Part shown: piece by piece, positions 58,941 to 64,000 of the stretch
How positions within the stretch are numbered: position 1 is the stretch's first letter
Layout: every line of letters starts with the position of its first letter
Assembly (NCBI GenBank): GCA_036392375.1
Contig: DASVYC010000105.1
Location: 1-64,000 of the forward strand
From: JAFEBO01 sp036392375
GTDB lineage: Bacteria; Planctomycetota; Phycisphaerae; Phycisphaerales; UBA1924
Reading direction: 5' to 3'
Length of the DNA: 64,000 nucleotides
Notes under the pieces: generated by a model
Seen by the model: only the letters and a program-made list of their open reading frames with translations
The model's database searches: none
What the model was told of the DNA's origin: nothing
Translations under genes and position numbers: made by a program

Positions 58941-58994
58941 TTAGCGCTTCTTGGATTTCTTCTTGGCCTTCTTCTTGGCTTTCTTCTTTGCCAT
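58941..58994 (-). CDS. 17-residue lysine-rich peptide
   Basis: A very short open frame encoding MAKKKAKKKAKKKSKKR: eleven lysines in 17 residues, ending in a basic cluster. It is supported as real by GAGGAGA at good spacing before the ATG (seen as TCTCCTC at 59003-59009), a candidate promoter 95 bases upstream in an AT-rich patch, and an intrinsic terminator 190 bases downstream. I cannot assign a family; tiny basic proteins of this kind can bind nucleic acid or ribosomes. A leader-peptide role for lysine-responsive attenuation is the other reading, because a competing hairpin follows. Confidence 0.55.
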   Translation of the reverse strand: MAKKKAKKKAKKKSKKR

Positions 58995-59088
58995 GAGAGA
59001 GATCTCCTCAAGCAGTGTTGTGCGTGGTTTCCCGCGCGAGCACGCGACACACTCGCGCGCGACGCACCTGCCTGTTATCGGAAGTGTG

Positions 59089-59116
59089 ACAACATTCTCT
59101 TGAGAGTGCAAGTCAA
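59089..59116 (-). promoter_or_regulatory. Candidate promoter of the lysine-rich peptide gene
   Basis: On the minus strand TTGACT (59116-59111), a 16-base spacer, then TGTTGT (59094-59089), inside the most AT-rich stretch of the neighbourhood (AAATTTTGACTT). The -35 is near-consensus; the -10 is weak. Confidence 0.35.
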
Positions 59117-59177
59117 AATTTCAAGAGCGTGAAGTTATCCACAATCCGCGCGAGCGCGATCGCGCGCACCGGCGCGC

Positions 59178-59684
59178 TTACCGCGCGCCCGCGCTGCGCC
59201 ACGTCGCCGACTCGAACAGCGACTCGAGGTTCGTTGCGTTCACTTTGTTGTACAGCGCCAGTGTCTCGCGGTCGCTCGCGCCCAGCGGCACCCGCGCCCG
59301 CACCTCGCCGTTGCTCGGGTTGTACCAGAACTCACCCAGCTCCGAGCCCACCTTCTCGTCCACGGCGCGCACGATCGGATCGCGCAGGTGCACCTGGTCG
59401 CCGGTTGCCAGCTCGAGCCACGCACGCTCGCCATGGACCCAGTGATTCCGCGGCGGGTGCCCGTCGAACCACATCGGGTCCACCGTCTTGGGCCATCCCG
59501 CGTCGTTCTTGTCGGTCTCAAGCATCGCCGCACGCCGGTCCACCTCGCGCTTCAGGCGGATCAGCTCCGCCCGCAGCGACTCGGCCCTGGACTGCGTCTG
59601 ATACTGCCGGTAGCGCCACCCGCCGACCACGCACAGGCCGATCACGAGTGTGAGGATCGCGACGAAATTGACAAGGCGGCTCAT
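59178..59684 (-). CDS. Hypothetical single-pass membrane protein
   Basis: A 168-residue protein. Residues 7-24 form a membrane helix (FVAILTLVIGLCVVGGW), followed by a short coiled-coil-prone stretch (RAESLRAELIRLKREVDRRA, about 33-52) and a soluble domain (MWFDGHPPRNHWVHGERAWL, GDQVHLRDPIVRAVDEKVGS, GEFWYNPSNGEVRARVP). The N-terminal helix plus GEFWYNPSNGEVRARVP-type ending resembles type II pseudopilins, but the pilin cleavage motif is not clear, so I leave it unnamed. A GGAGAGGGACC ribosome binding site precedes the ATG. Confidence 0.72.
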   Translation of the reverse strand: MSRLVNFVAILTLVIGLCVVGGWRYRQYQTQSRAESLRAELIRLKREVDRRAAMLETDKNDAGWPKTVDPMWFDGHPPRNHWVHGERAWLELATGDQVHLRDPIVRAVDEKVGSELGEFWYNPSNGEVRARVPLGASDRETLALYNKVNATNLESLFESATWRSAGAR

Positions 59685-59827
59685 GGTCCCTCTCCGGGCT
59701 CGCGCTCAAGCACTGTTGTCGGACGCCCGGGCATCCCCCGTGACCCCCGCCGCGCTCTTTGCCCGGAGCGTTCCGCGGCGGCGCGGCCTGCGCCGCGCGT
59801 GCCGTCGCTCGCGCTCGGTCTGAGAAC

Positions 59828-59856
59828 CTGAACCGTGTCCGAGAATCGGCTAGCAT
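59828..59856 (+). promoter_or_regulatory. Candidate promoter of the FKBP gene (leaderless)
   Basis: CTGAAC (59828-59833), a 17-base spacer, TAGCAT (59851-59856), then six bases to the ATG at 59863. There is no ribosome binding site, so the transcript would begin at or next to the start codon. Confidence 0.35.
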
Positions 59857-59862
59857 TCCCGT

Positions 59863-60633
59863 ATGAAGCGCAACCTCTGGATTCTCCTCGGCGTGTCGGT
59901 CTCCGCAGCCCTCGTCCTCGCGGCCTGCCAGTCCAAGCCCGCCTCGCCCCCGGCGTCGGACCAGCCCGCCACTGAATCTCAGCCCGCGCCGAGCACGCAG
60001 GAAGCTCCCAAGCAGGAGGCCCCTAAGCAGGAAGCCACTAAGCAGGAGCCTCCGAAACAGGAAGCGCCCAAGCAAGAAGCACCCAAGCAAGAAGCGCCCA
60101 AGCAAGAAGCTCCCAAACCCGCGGCCCCGGCTCCCACCAAGCCTGAAGAGAAGAAGCCCGACGCCGCGAAGCCTCAGGCCAAGGCCGACGAGCCCAAGAA
60201 AGAGGAAGCCAAGAAGGAAGAAGCCAAGAAGGAAGAGCCCAAGCCCGCCGTCACCTTCCTGAACTCCGACAAGGCCGAGCCCCTTGCCACCAAGAAGCTT
60301 GACAGCGGCGTCATCGTCGAGGACCTGAAGCTCGGCGAGGGCAGCGAGTGCAAGCCCGGTGCCACTGTCACCATCAACTACCACGGCACGCTCAAGGACG
60401 GGGGGACGATGTTTGACACCACCCGCGGCAAGCAGCCCGCCACCTTCCCGCTCAACCGCCTCATCAAGGGCTGGCAGCAGGGCGTCCCAGGCATGAAGCC
60501 CGGCGGCATCCGGCGTCTCACCATCCCGTACGCTCAGGCCTACGGCGAGAACGGCCGCCCGCCCGTCATCCCCGCCAAGGCCGACCTCGTGTTCATCATC
60601 GAGCTCATCGGCGTCGTCGAGCCCGCGAAGTAG
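59863..60633 (+). CDS. FKBP-type peptidyl-prolyl isomerase lipoprotein
   Basis: A 256-residue envelope protein. The lipoprotein signal has lipobox LAAC (Cys22). Next come a Pro/Gln/Glu/Lys-rich spacer with eight copies of a five-residue unit (EAPKQ, residues 46-85), a second repeat KKEEA (about 114-128), and a C-terminal FKBP domain (about 145-256) with the expected signatures VTINYHGTLKDGGTMFDTT, LIKGWQQGVPGMKPGGIRRL and YGENGRPPVIPAKADLVFII. It would catalyse proline isomerisation during folding of exported proteins; the long flexible spacer would hold the domain away from the membrane. No Shine-Dalgarno sequence precedes the ATG. Confidence 0.92.
   Translation: MKRNLWILLGVSVSAALVLAACQSKPASPPASDQPATESQPAPSTQEAPKQEAPKQEATKQEPPKQEAPKQEAPKQEAPKQEAPKPAAPAPTKPEEKKPDAAKPQAKADEPKKEEAKKEEAKKEEPKPAVTFLNSDKAEPLATKKLDSGVIVEDLKLGEGSECKPGATVTINYHGTLKDGGTMFDTTRGKQPATFPLNRLIKGWQQGVPGMKPGGIRRLTIPYAQAYGENGRPPVIPAKADLVFIIELIGVVEPAK
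59998..60117 (+). repeat. 15-base tandem repeat in the FKBP gene
   Basis: Eight 15-base units (core AAGCAAGAAGCGCCC) encode the EAPKQ repeats. Units 5-8 are almost identical at the DNA level while 1-4 have drifted, suggesting recent slippage at the downstream end. Confidence 0.85.
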
Positions 60634-60645
60634 CGACTGCGGCGT

Positions 60646-61173
60646 CTACATCTTGAACCACACGACCCGCCGCGCCTCGTGCGGCAGGCGCTCCGCGTCC
60701 TTGGCCGACCACGCAGCGTCGCTCCACACGCACGACACCTCGCGAATCACCGCGACGTCGCCGAATCGACTCCACATCGTCGCCTGGGGCGCGACCGGTC
60801 TCACCGGGGTCGGCATCGGTACGCTGGCCAGCCGCACAATCGGCACCGCCGAGGGCCAGTCGTGCGTCGGCGCGATCGCCGGATCACACTCCGGTGTATG
60901 CCTCGCGTCGCGTTCCGCGGTGGCCAACATCGTCGAGACGACTCCGGCGGCGTTCTCGGCGTGCGACCACACACCCATCAGCCGTTCCACCACGCCGCGG
61001 CCGGTGTTCGTGGTCTCGTGCGCCCACCGCAGCCAGCTCATCACCGTGCTCGCGTCGCTCGTGGACGGCTGCGGCCGCGAGGCGGCCATCGCCAGGAGGC
61101 CGATGCCCGCTGCCGCGAGAGCGATGAGGTTGGAACGCCGGAGGGGCACGGACAGAAGGATGATGCATCCCAA
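60646..61173 (-). CDS. Hypothetical membrane-anchored or exported protein
   Basis: A 175-residue protein. A hydrophobic N-terminus (LIALAAAGIGLLAMAASRP) follows a basic RR, consistent with a signal or anchor. The remainder (SWLRWAHETTNTGRGVVERL, ECDPAIAPTHDWPSAVPIVR) has no recognised family. The start is uncertain: TTG 61173 or GTG 61149. An overlapping open frame on the plus strand (60653-61258) is rejected because it is Arg/Ser-rich and lacks a start signal. It converges on the FKBP gene with only 12 bases between the stops. Confidence 0.55.
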   Translation of the reverse strand: MGCIILLSVPLRRSNLIALAAAGIGLLAMAASRPQPSTSDASTVMSWLRWAHETTNTGRGVVERLMGVWSHAENAAGVVSTMLATAERDARHTPECDPAIAPTHDWPSAVPIVRLASVPMPTPVRPVAPQATMWSRFGDVAVIREVSCVWSDAAWSAKDAERLPHEARRVVWFKM

Positions 61174-61323
61174 GGCTTCCGTCGCGGCTTGGGAAGAAAA
61201 TCACGCCGTACCAATCCCAAAATCGCACGATCCCGCCCTCCTCGGCGGGCGAAGATGATGGGACCTTCGCCCCCAAACGCCGATCTTCTCTCTCCCCGAC
61301 GCGGCCTCGCGCGGGCCACCTCG

Positions 61324-62250
61324 ATGACCCCCCGGGCCCTGCAACAACTCTCGCTCTCCGACGCCAACGCCGTGGTCGAGCTGTTCCACGCCGGCGCCGC
61401 CGCCTGCCGCGACGCGTCCTGCCGCAGGGGCTCCATCGACCTGATTCGCGCCCCCGGACGCCTGATCGCCACCGGCGACCTGCACGATCACCCGCTGCAC
61501 TTCAAGCGACTGGTCGAGATGGCCAAGCTCGGCACCGAACACGCCGCCCATCTGACGCTGCACGAGATCATCCATCCGCCCAACCTCTACAACGGCGTCG
61601 ATTACTCCTACCGCGCCCTCGCCCGCGTCGCCTCGCTCAAGTCCGAGTTTCCCGAGCACGTCCACGTGCTGCTCGGCAACCACGAGCTTTCGCAGATCTT
61701 CGGCGCCGGCATCGTCAAGGACGGGGTGAAGGTCGTCGAGGCCTTTAACGCCGGGCTCGACACCGTCTTCACCAACGACGCCGCGCGAGTGCTCGAAGCC
61801 CTCAAGGAGTTCGTGCTGGCGATGCCGCTGGCGCTGCGGGTCGAGTGCCATCGACCCGACGGAACCCGCGGCGTCGACATCCTCTGCTCGCATTCGCTCC
61901 CCGGGCTGGCGATGATGAGCCGCTTCGACCCCAGCGTGCTCTCGCGCGAGCTCACGATGGATGATTACCAGCCCCGCACCGGTGCTGCTCACATCATGGT
62001 CTGGGGCCGCGGCTACGACGCCGAGCAGCTCGAGGACCTCGTCGAACGCTGGGGCGTGAACCTGTTCATCCTCGGGCACGAGAAAGCACCAGACGGCGTG
62101 GCGCTCGTGCCGCCCAACGCGGTGGTGCTCAACAGCGATCATGACCGCGGCGTGTGCCTCGAGATCGACCTCTCGAACCCGCCAACCGCATTGGAAGCGG
62201 TCCAGCGCGTGACCAGGCTGACGACCGACGCGGTGTTCGAGGATTCCTGA
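61324..62250 (+). CDS. Metallophosphoesterase family protein
   Basis: A 308-residue predicted cytoplasmic phosphatase of the calcineurin-like superfamily. Metal motifs are IATGDLHDHP (GDxHD), VLLGNHELSQ (GNHE), a His in ILCSHSLPG, and FILGHEKAPDG at the end. The order and spacing resemble PPP-like Ser/Thr phosphatases more than YkuE-type enzymes. The substrate is unknown. The start is not certain: in-frame ATGs at 61255 and 61258 would add about 22 residues, and none of them has a good ribosome binding site. It is divergent from the hypothetical gene at 60646. Confidence 0.84.
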   Translation: MTPRALQQLSLSDANAVVELFHAGAAACRDASCRRGSIDLIRAPGRLIATGDLHDHPLHFKRLVEMAKLGTEHAAHLTLHEIIHPPNLYNGVDYSYRALARVASLKSEFPEHVHVLLGNHELSQIFGAGIVKDGVKVVEAFNAGLDTVFTNDAARVLEALKEFVLAMPLALRVECHRPDGTRGVDILCSHSLPGLAMMSRFDPSVLSRELTMDDYQPRTGAAHIMVWGRGYDAEQLEDLVERWGVNLFILGHEKAPDGVALVPPNAVVLNSDHDRGVCLEIDLSNPPTALEAVQRVTRLTTDAVFEDS

Positions 62251-62289
62251 AAAGGCATGATCGGCGTGGTTCCTTCCCGATGACGTGGC

Positions 62290-62772
62290 ATGCAATACGT
62301 GCTCCTTCTCGCCGCCGCGCTGGCCGGCGCGCTGCTCCCGATCCAGGCCGCGTGCAACACCAAGATGGGTGCGCACCTGCAGCAGCCGATCCACGCCACC
62401 GTTCTCAGCTTCCTCGTCGGCCTGATCACCATGCTTCTCATCGCCATAGCGATGCGGCAGCCGGCGCCCGCGCCCGCGAAGATCCTGGGCGCGCCGTGGT
62501 GGGCGCACGTGGCTGGCGTGCTGGGCGCGACGTACGTCGCCAGCTCGATCATCCTGACTCCGAAGCTGGGCGTGGTCGCACTCACCGGCGCGGTGCTCGC
62601 CGGGCAGATGATCGTCGCCGTCACGCTCGATCACTTCGGCTGGCTGGGCCTGAAGCAGAACCCGGTCACCCCGATGAAGGGCCTGGGCATCGCGCTCTTG
62701 ATCGCGGGCGTGTTGCTCATACGGGGTTCGCCGGCGGCGTCGCAGACGGAAACGGCTGCGAACGCACGCTGA
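62290..62772 (+). CDS. DMT-family (DUF606/YdcZ-like) membrane transporter
   Basis: A 160-residue integral membrane protein with about five hydrophobic helices: VLLLAAALAGALLPIQAACN, VLSFLVGLITMLLIAIAM, HVAGVLGATYVASSIIL, LTGAVLAGQMIVAVTLDHFG and GIALLIAGVLLI. Features of the YdcZ group are A-C-N-T/x-x-G near the N-terminus (QAACNTKMG) and AGQMxxAxxLDHFGWLG in the fourth segment. Half-size members of this family act as pairs; the substrate is unknown. It lies 39 bases after the metallophosphoesterase stop, without a clear ribosome binding site. Confidence 0.85.
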   Translation: MQYVLLLAAALAGALLPIQAACNTKMGAHLQQPIHATVLSFLVGLITMLLIAIAMRQPAPAPAKILGAPWWAHVAGVLGATYVASSIILTPKLGVVALTGAVLAGQMIVAVTLDHFGWLGLKQNPVTPMKGLGIALLIAGVLLIRGSPAASQTETAANAR

Positions 62773-62813
62773 TGTGTGCCGCGACAAGCCCTGCCTGTCA
62801 TCGACAAGCTTTG

Positions 62814-62819
62814 TAAACT
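62814..62819 (+). promoter_or_regulatory. -10-like box five bases before an ATG (leaderless candidate)
   Basis: TAAACT is followed by five bases and ATG 62825 of the esterase gene. No ribosome binding site and no clear -35 box are seen. Confidence 0.3.
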
Positions 62820-62824
62820 CCGGC

Positions 62825-63619
62825 ATGCTCCATCTCAGCTGCCTCGTGCTGCGCGTTCTCGCCCTGTGCCTGCTCGCCGACCCGGCTACGCCGAGCACCC
62901 AGCCCGCTCCGCAAGCCGTCCCGGCCGCCAACACCGCGATCGGTCAGGAATCCCGCCCCGACAAGTGGTGGATCGACCGCCACGAGTCCTTCAACGCTCG
63001 CGCCAAGCAGGGGGCCGAGAAGGGTGATATCGACCTCATCTTTATGGGTGATTCGATCACCCAGGGCTGGGAGGGCCCGGGCAAGGGCGTGTGGACCGAG
63101 TTCTATGCCAAACGCAACGCCGTCAACATGGGCATCAGCGCCGACCGCACCCAGCATCTTCTCTATCGCATCGCTCACGGCAACCTTGACGGCCTCGCCA
63201 CCCCCAAGGCCGGACACGCCCCCAAGCTGCTGGTCCTCATGATCGGCACCAACAACACCGCTTCCAGCCCGACGGTCCGCTCAAACACCGCCGAGGAGAT
63301 CAACGAAGGGGTGCGAGCGGTCGTGTCGGCGGTCCGGGCGAAGCTCCCTGAGACCCACATCCTGGTGCTGGCCGTCTTCCCCCGCGGCGAGACTCCCAAC
63401 GACAAACGCACCACGCTCGAAGCCATGAACAAGCTCCTTGCCTCGGTCGCCGACGCCAAGACCACCTTCCTCGACATCGGACCCACCCTCACCAACCCCG
63501 ACGGCACCATCAGCAAGGACGTGATGCCCGACTTCCTCCACCTCTCCGAGAAGGGCTATCGCCTCTGGGCCGAGGCCATCGAGGCCGAGATCGCCAAGCA
63601 CGTCGGGGCGAAAAGCTAG
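62825..63619 (+). CDS. GDSL/SGNH-type esterase, exported
   Basis: A 264-residue hydrolase. The N-terminus (LSCLVLRVLALCLLADPATP) is a probable signal peptide. The SGNH blocks are all present: FMGDSITQGW with nucleophile Ser77, NMGISADRTQHLLYR (block II Gly), LMIGTNN (block III Asn, 143-144), and DFLHLSEKGY (catalytic Asp-x-x-His) near the C-terminus. The sequence most resembles the platelet-activating-factor acetylhydrolase-like GDSL group, often carbohydrate or lipid deacetylases. No dockerin is present. ATG 62825 is chosen; the frame upstream to 62774 lacks a signal peptide. Confidence 0.9.
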   Translation: MLHLSCLVLRVLALCLLADPATPSTQPAPQAVPAANTAIGQESRPDKWWIDRHESFNARAKQGAEKGDIDLIFMGDSITQGWEGPGKGVWTEFYAKRNAVNMGISADRTQHLLYRIAHGNLDGLATPKAGHAPKLLVLMIGTNNTASSPTVRSNTAEEINEGVRAVVSAVRAKLPETHILVLAVFPRGETPNDKRTTLEAMNKLLASVADAKTTFLDIGPTLTNPDGTISKDVMPDFLHLSEKGYRLWAEAIEAEIAKHVGAKS

Positions 63620-63625
63620 GAAGAA

Positions 63626-63711
63626 CCACAGAGACGCAGAGGCACAGAGAGGAATCCTTGGGTTGGACAGACCAGCCATTGTCCCCTCTCTGTGCCTCTG
63701 TGTCTCTGTGG
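63626..63711. repeat. Intergenic inverted-repeat element, copy 4
   Basis: The arms 63626-63652 (CCACAGAGACGCAGAGGCAC and on) and 63685-63711 (ending CTCTGTGTCTCTGTGG) are complementary over 27 bases with one mismatch; the 32-base centre is unique. It lies between the esterase stop and murA and could also act as a transcription stop. Confidence 0.85.
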
Positions 63712-63851
63712 TGAATGCCTTGCCCAAAACCGCGCTCCGACGCGCTTCCCATCCGATATAAACTCGCGCCGGGCCATGGATGGTCCGGGCTTGTGTTTTC
63801 CGGGTGCGGGAACACGCGGCTCGCCGCGTGAGGCTGGCGGAGACTCTCAGT

Positions 63852-64000
63852 ATGGATACGTTCCTCATCGAAGGCGGCAAGCGGCTCGAGGGCTCTCTCC
63901 GCGTGTTCGGCAGCAAGAACGCCGCACTCCCCGAGATGTGCGCCGCGCTGCTCACCAACCAGCCTGTCATCCTCCGCGACGTCCCCAACCTCGCCGACAT
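63852..64000 (+). CDS. murA: UDP-N-acetylglucosamine 1-carboxyvinyltransferase, N-terminal fragment
   Basis: Only the first 49 codons lie in the window; the gene continues beyond it. The visible N-terminus (FLIEGGKRLEGSLRVFGSKN, then AALPEMCAALLTNQPVILRD and VPNLAD) fits MurA, which adds enolpyruvate to UDP-GlcNAc in the first committed step of peptidoglycan synthesis. The Lys of GSKNAALP is the conserved substrate-binding lysine. GGCGGAGA lies eight bases before the ATG. The presence of murA agrees with planctomycetes possessing peptidoglycan. Confidence 0.88.
   Translation, partial: MDTFLIEGGKRLEGSLRVFGSKNAALPEMCAALLTNQPVILRDVPNLAD

Noticed and set aside
59135..59143. Perfect DnaA-box sequence TTATCCACA
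   Set aside because: A single copy with no AT-rich unwinding region, no cluster and no dnaA/dnaN nearby, so not evidence of an origin.
60653..61258. 201-residue plus-strand frame overlapping the hypothetical gene at 60646
   Set aside because: Arg/Ser/Ala-rich with no start signal; the minus-strand frame has a hydrophobic anchor and a tight convergent end with the FKBP gene. Neither is certain.
61201..62934. 577-residue minus-strand frame opposite the metallophosphoesterase and transporter genes
   Set aside because: No motifs; the plus strand shows complete metallophosphatase and transporter signatures.
1..64000. CRISPR array, tRNA, rRNA, insertion sequences and prophage genes
   Set aside because: No direct-repeat/spacer pattern, cloverleaf with CCA, rRNA signature or transposase/integrase motif was seen. 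A tRNA in the small gaps cannot be wholly excluded without a covariance search.

Overview
The window is high-GC bacterial DNA from what looks like a planctomycete of the class Phycisphaerae. This rests on about 24 secreted proteins that end in the cysteine-framed "GC-type" dockerin I associate with that group, on PEP-CTERM-like sorting, and on the gene content. I infer the lineage from family knowledge and have not tested it by phylogeny. I recognise no rRNA, tRNA, CRISPR array, insertion sequence or phage module.

Layout. Positions 1-7.1 kb hold ordinary chromosomal genes: a GNAT acetyltransferase, an OppF-type ABC ATPase, a metallophosphoesterase, a HTH/membrane protein, a small lower-GC pair of unknown genes, a membrane protein, and the rplM-rpsI ribosomal operon. 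From 7.6 to 52.5 kb lies the main feature: 27 genes, 24 of which encode exported proteins with a C-terminal duplicated EF-hand (dockerin-like) domain of about 65 residues. Eight point left (7.6-19.0 kb) and sixteen point right (20.9-52.5 kb), diverging around lpdA. The N-terminal parts are very diverse: a serine hydrolase, a lipase-like hydrolase, a subtilase, a GH13 amylase, a reprolysin-like metalloprotease, a PQQ-type sugar dehydrogenase, beta-propellers, an FG-GAP lipoprotein, Ig, discoidin-like and DNRLRE modules, and several unknown domains. The three exceptions are lpdA, a second sugar dehydrogenase and a PEP-CTERM-like protein translationally coupled to it. No cohesin, sortase, exosortase or dedicated secretion gene is recognisable here, so the partner of the dockerins is unknown.

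From 52.6 to 64 kb the window returns to general genes: phhA, the nrfHA nitrite reductase pair, an overlapping DUF2470-like/amidohydrolase pair, a 17-residue lysine-rich peptide gene, a membrane protein, a repeat-rich FKBP lipoprotein, a metallophosphoesterase, a DMT-type transporter, a GDSL esterase and the start of murA.

Non-coding features include four copies of an intergenic inverted-repeat family whose arms match within each copy, several intrinsic terminators, a candidate structured minus-strand RNA before nrfH, and several genes whose -10-like box sits 5-9 bases before the ATG with no Shine-Dalgarno sequence (leaderless candidates). The dockerin array is the best candidate for an under-described system: a shared C-terminal tag of fixed end point, most alike between neighbouring genes and carried by unrelated enzymes and adhesin-like proteins.
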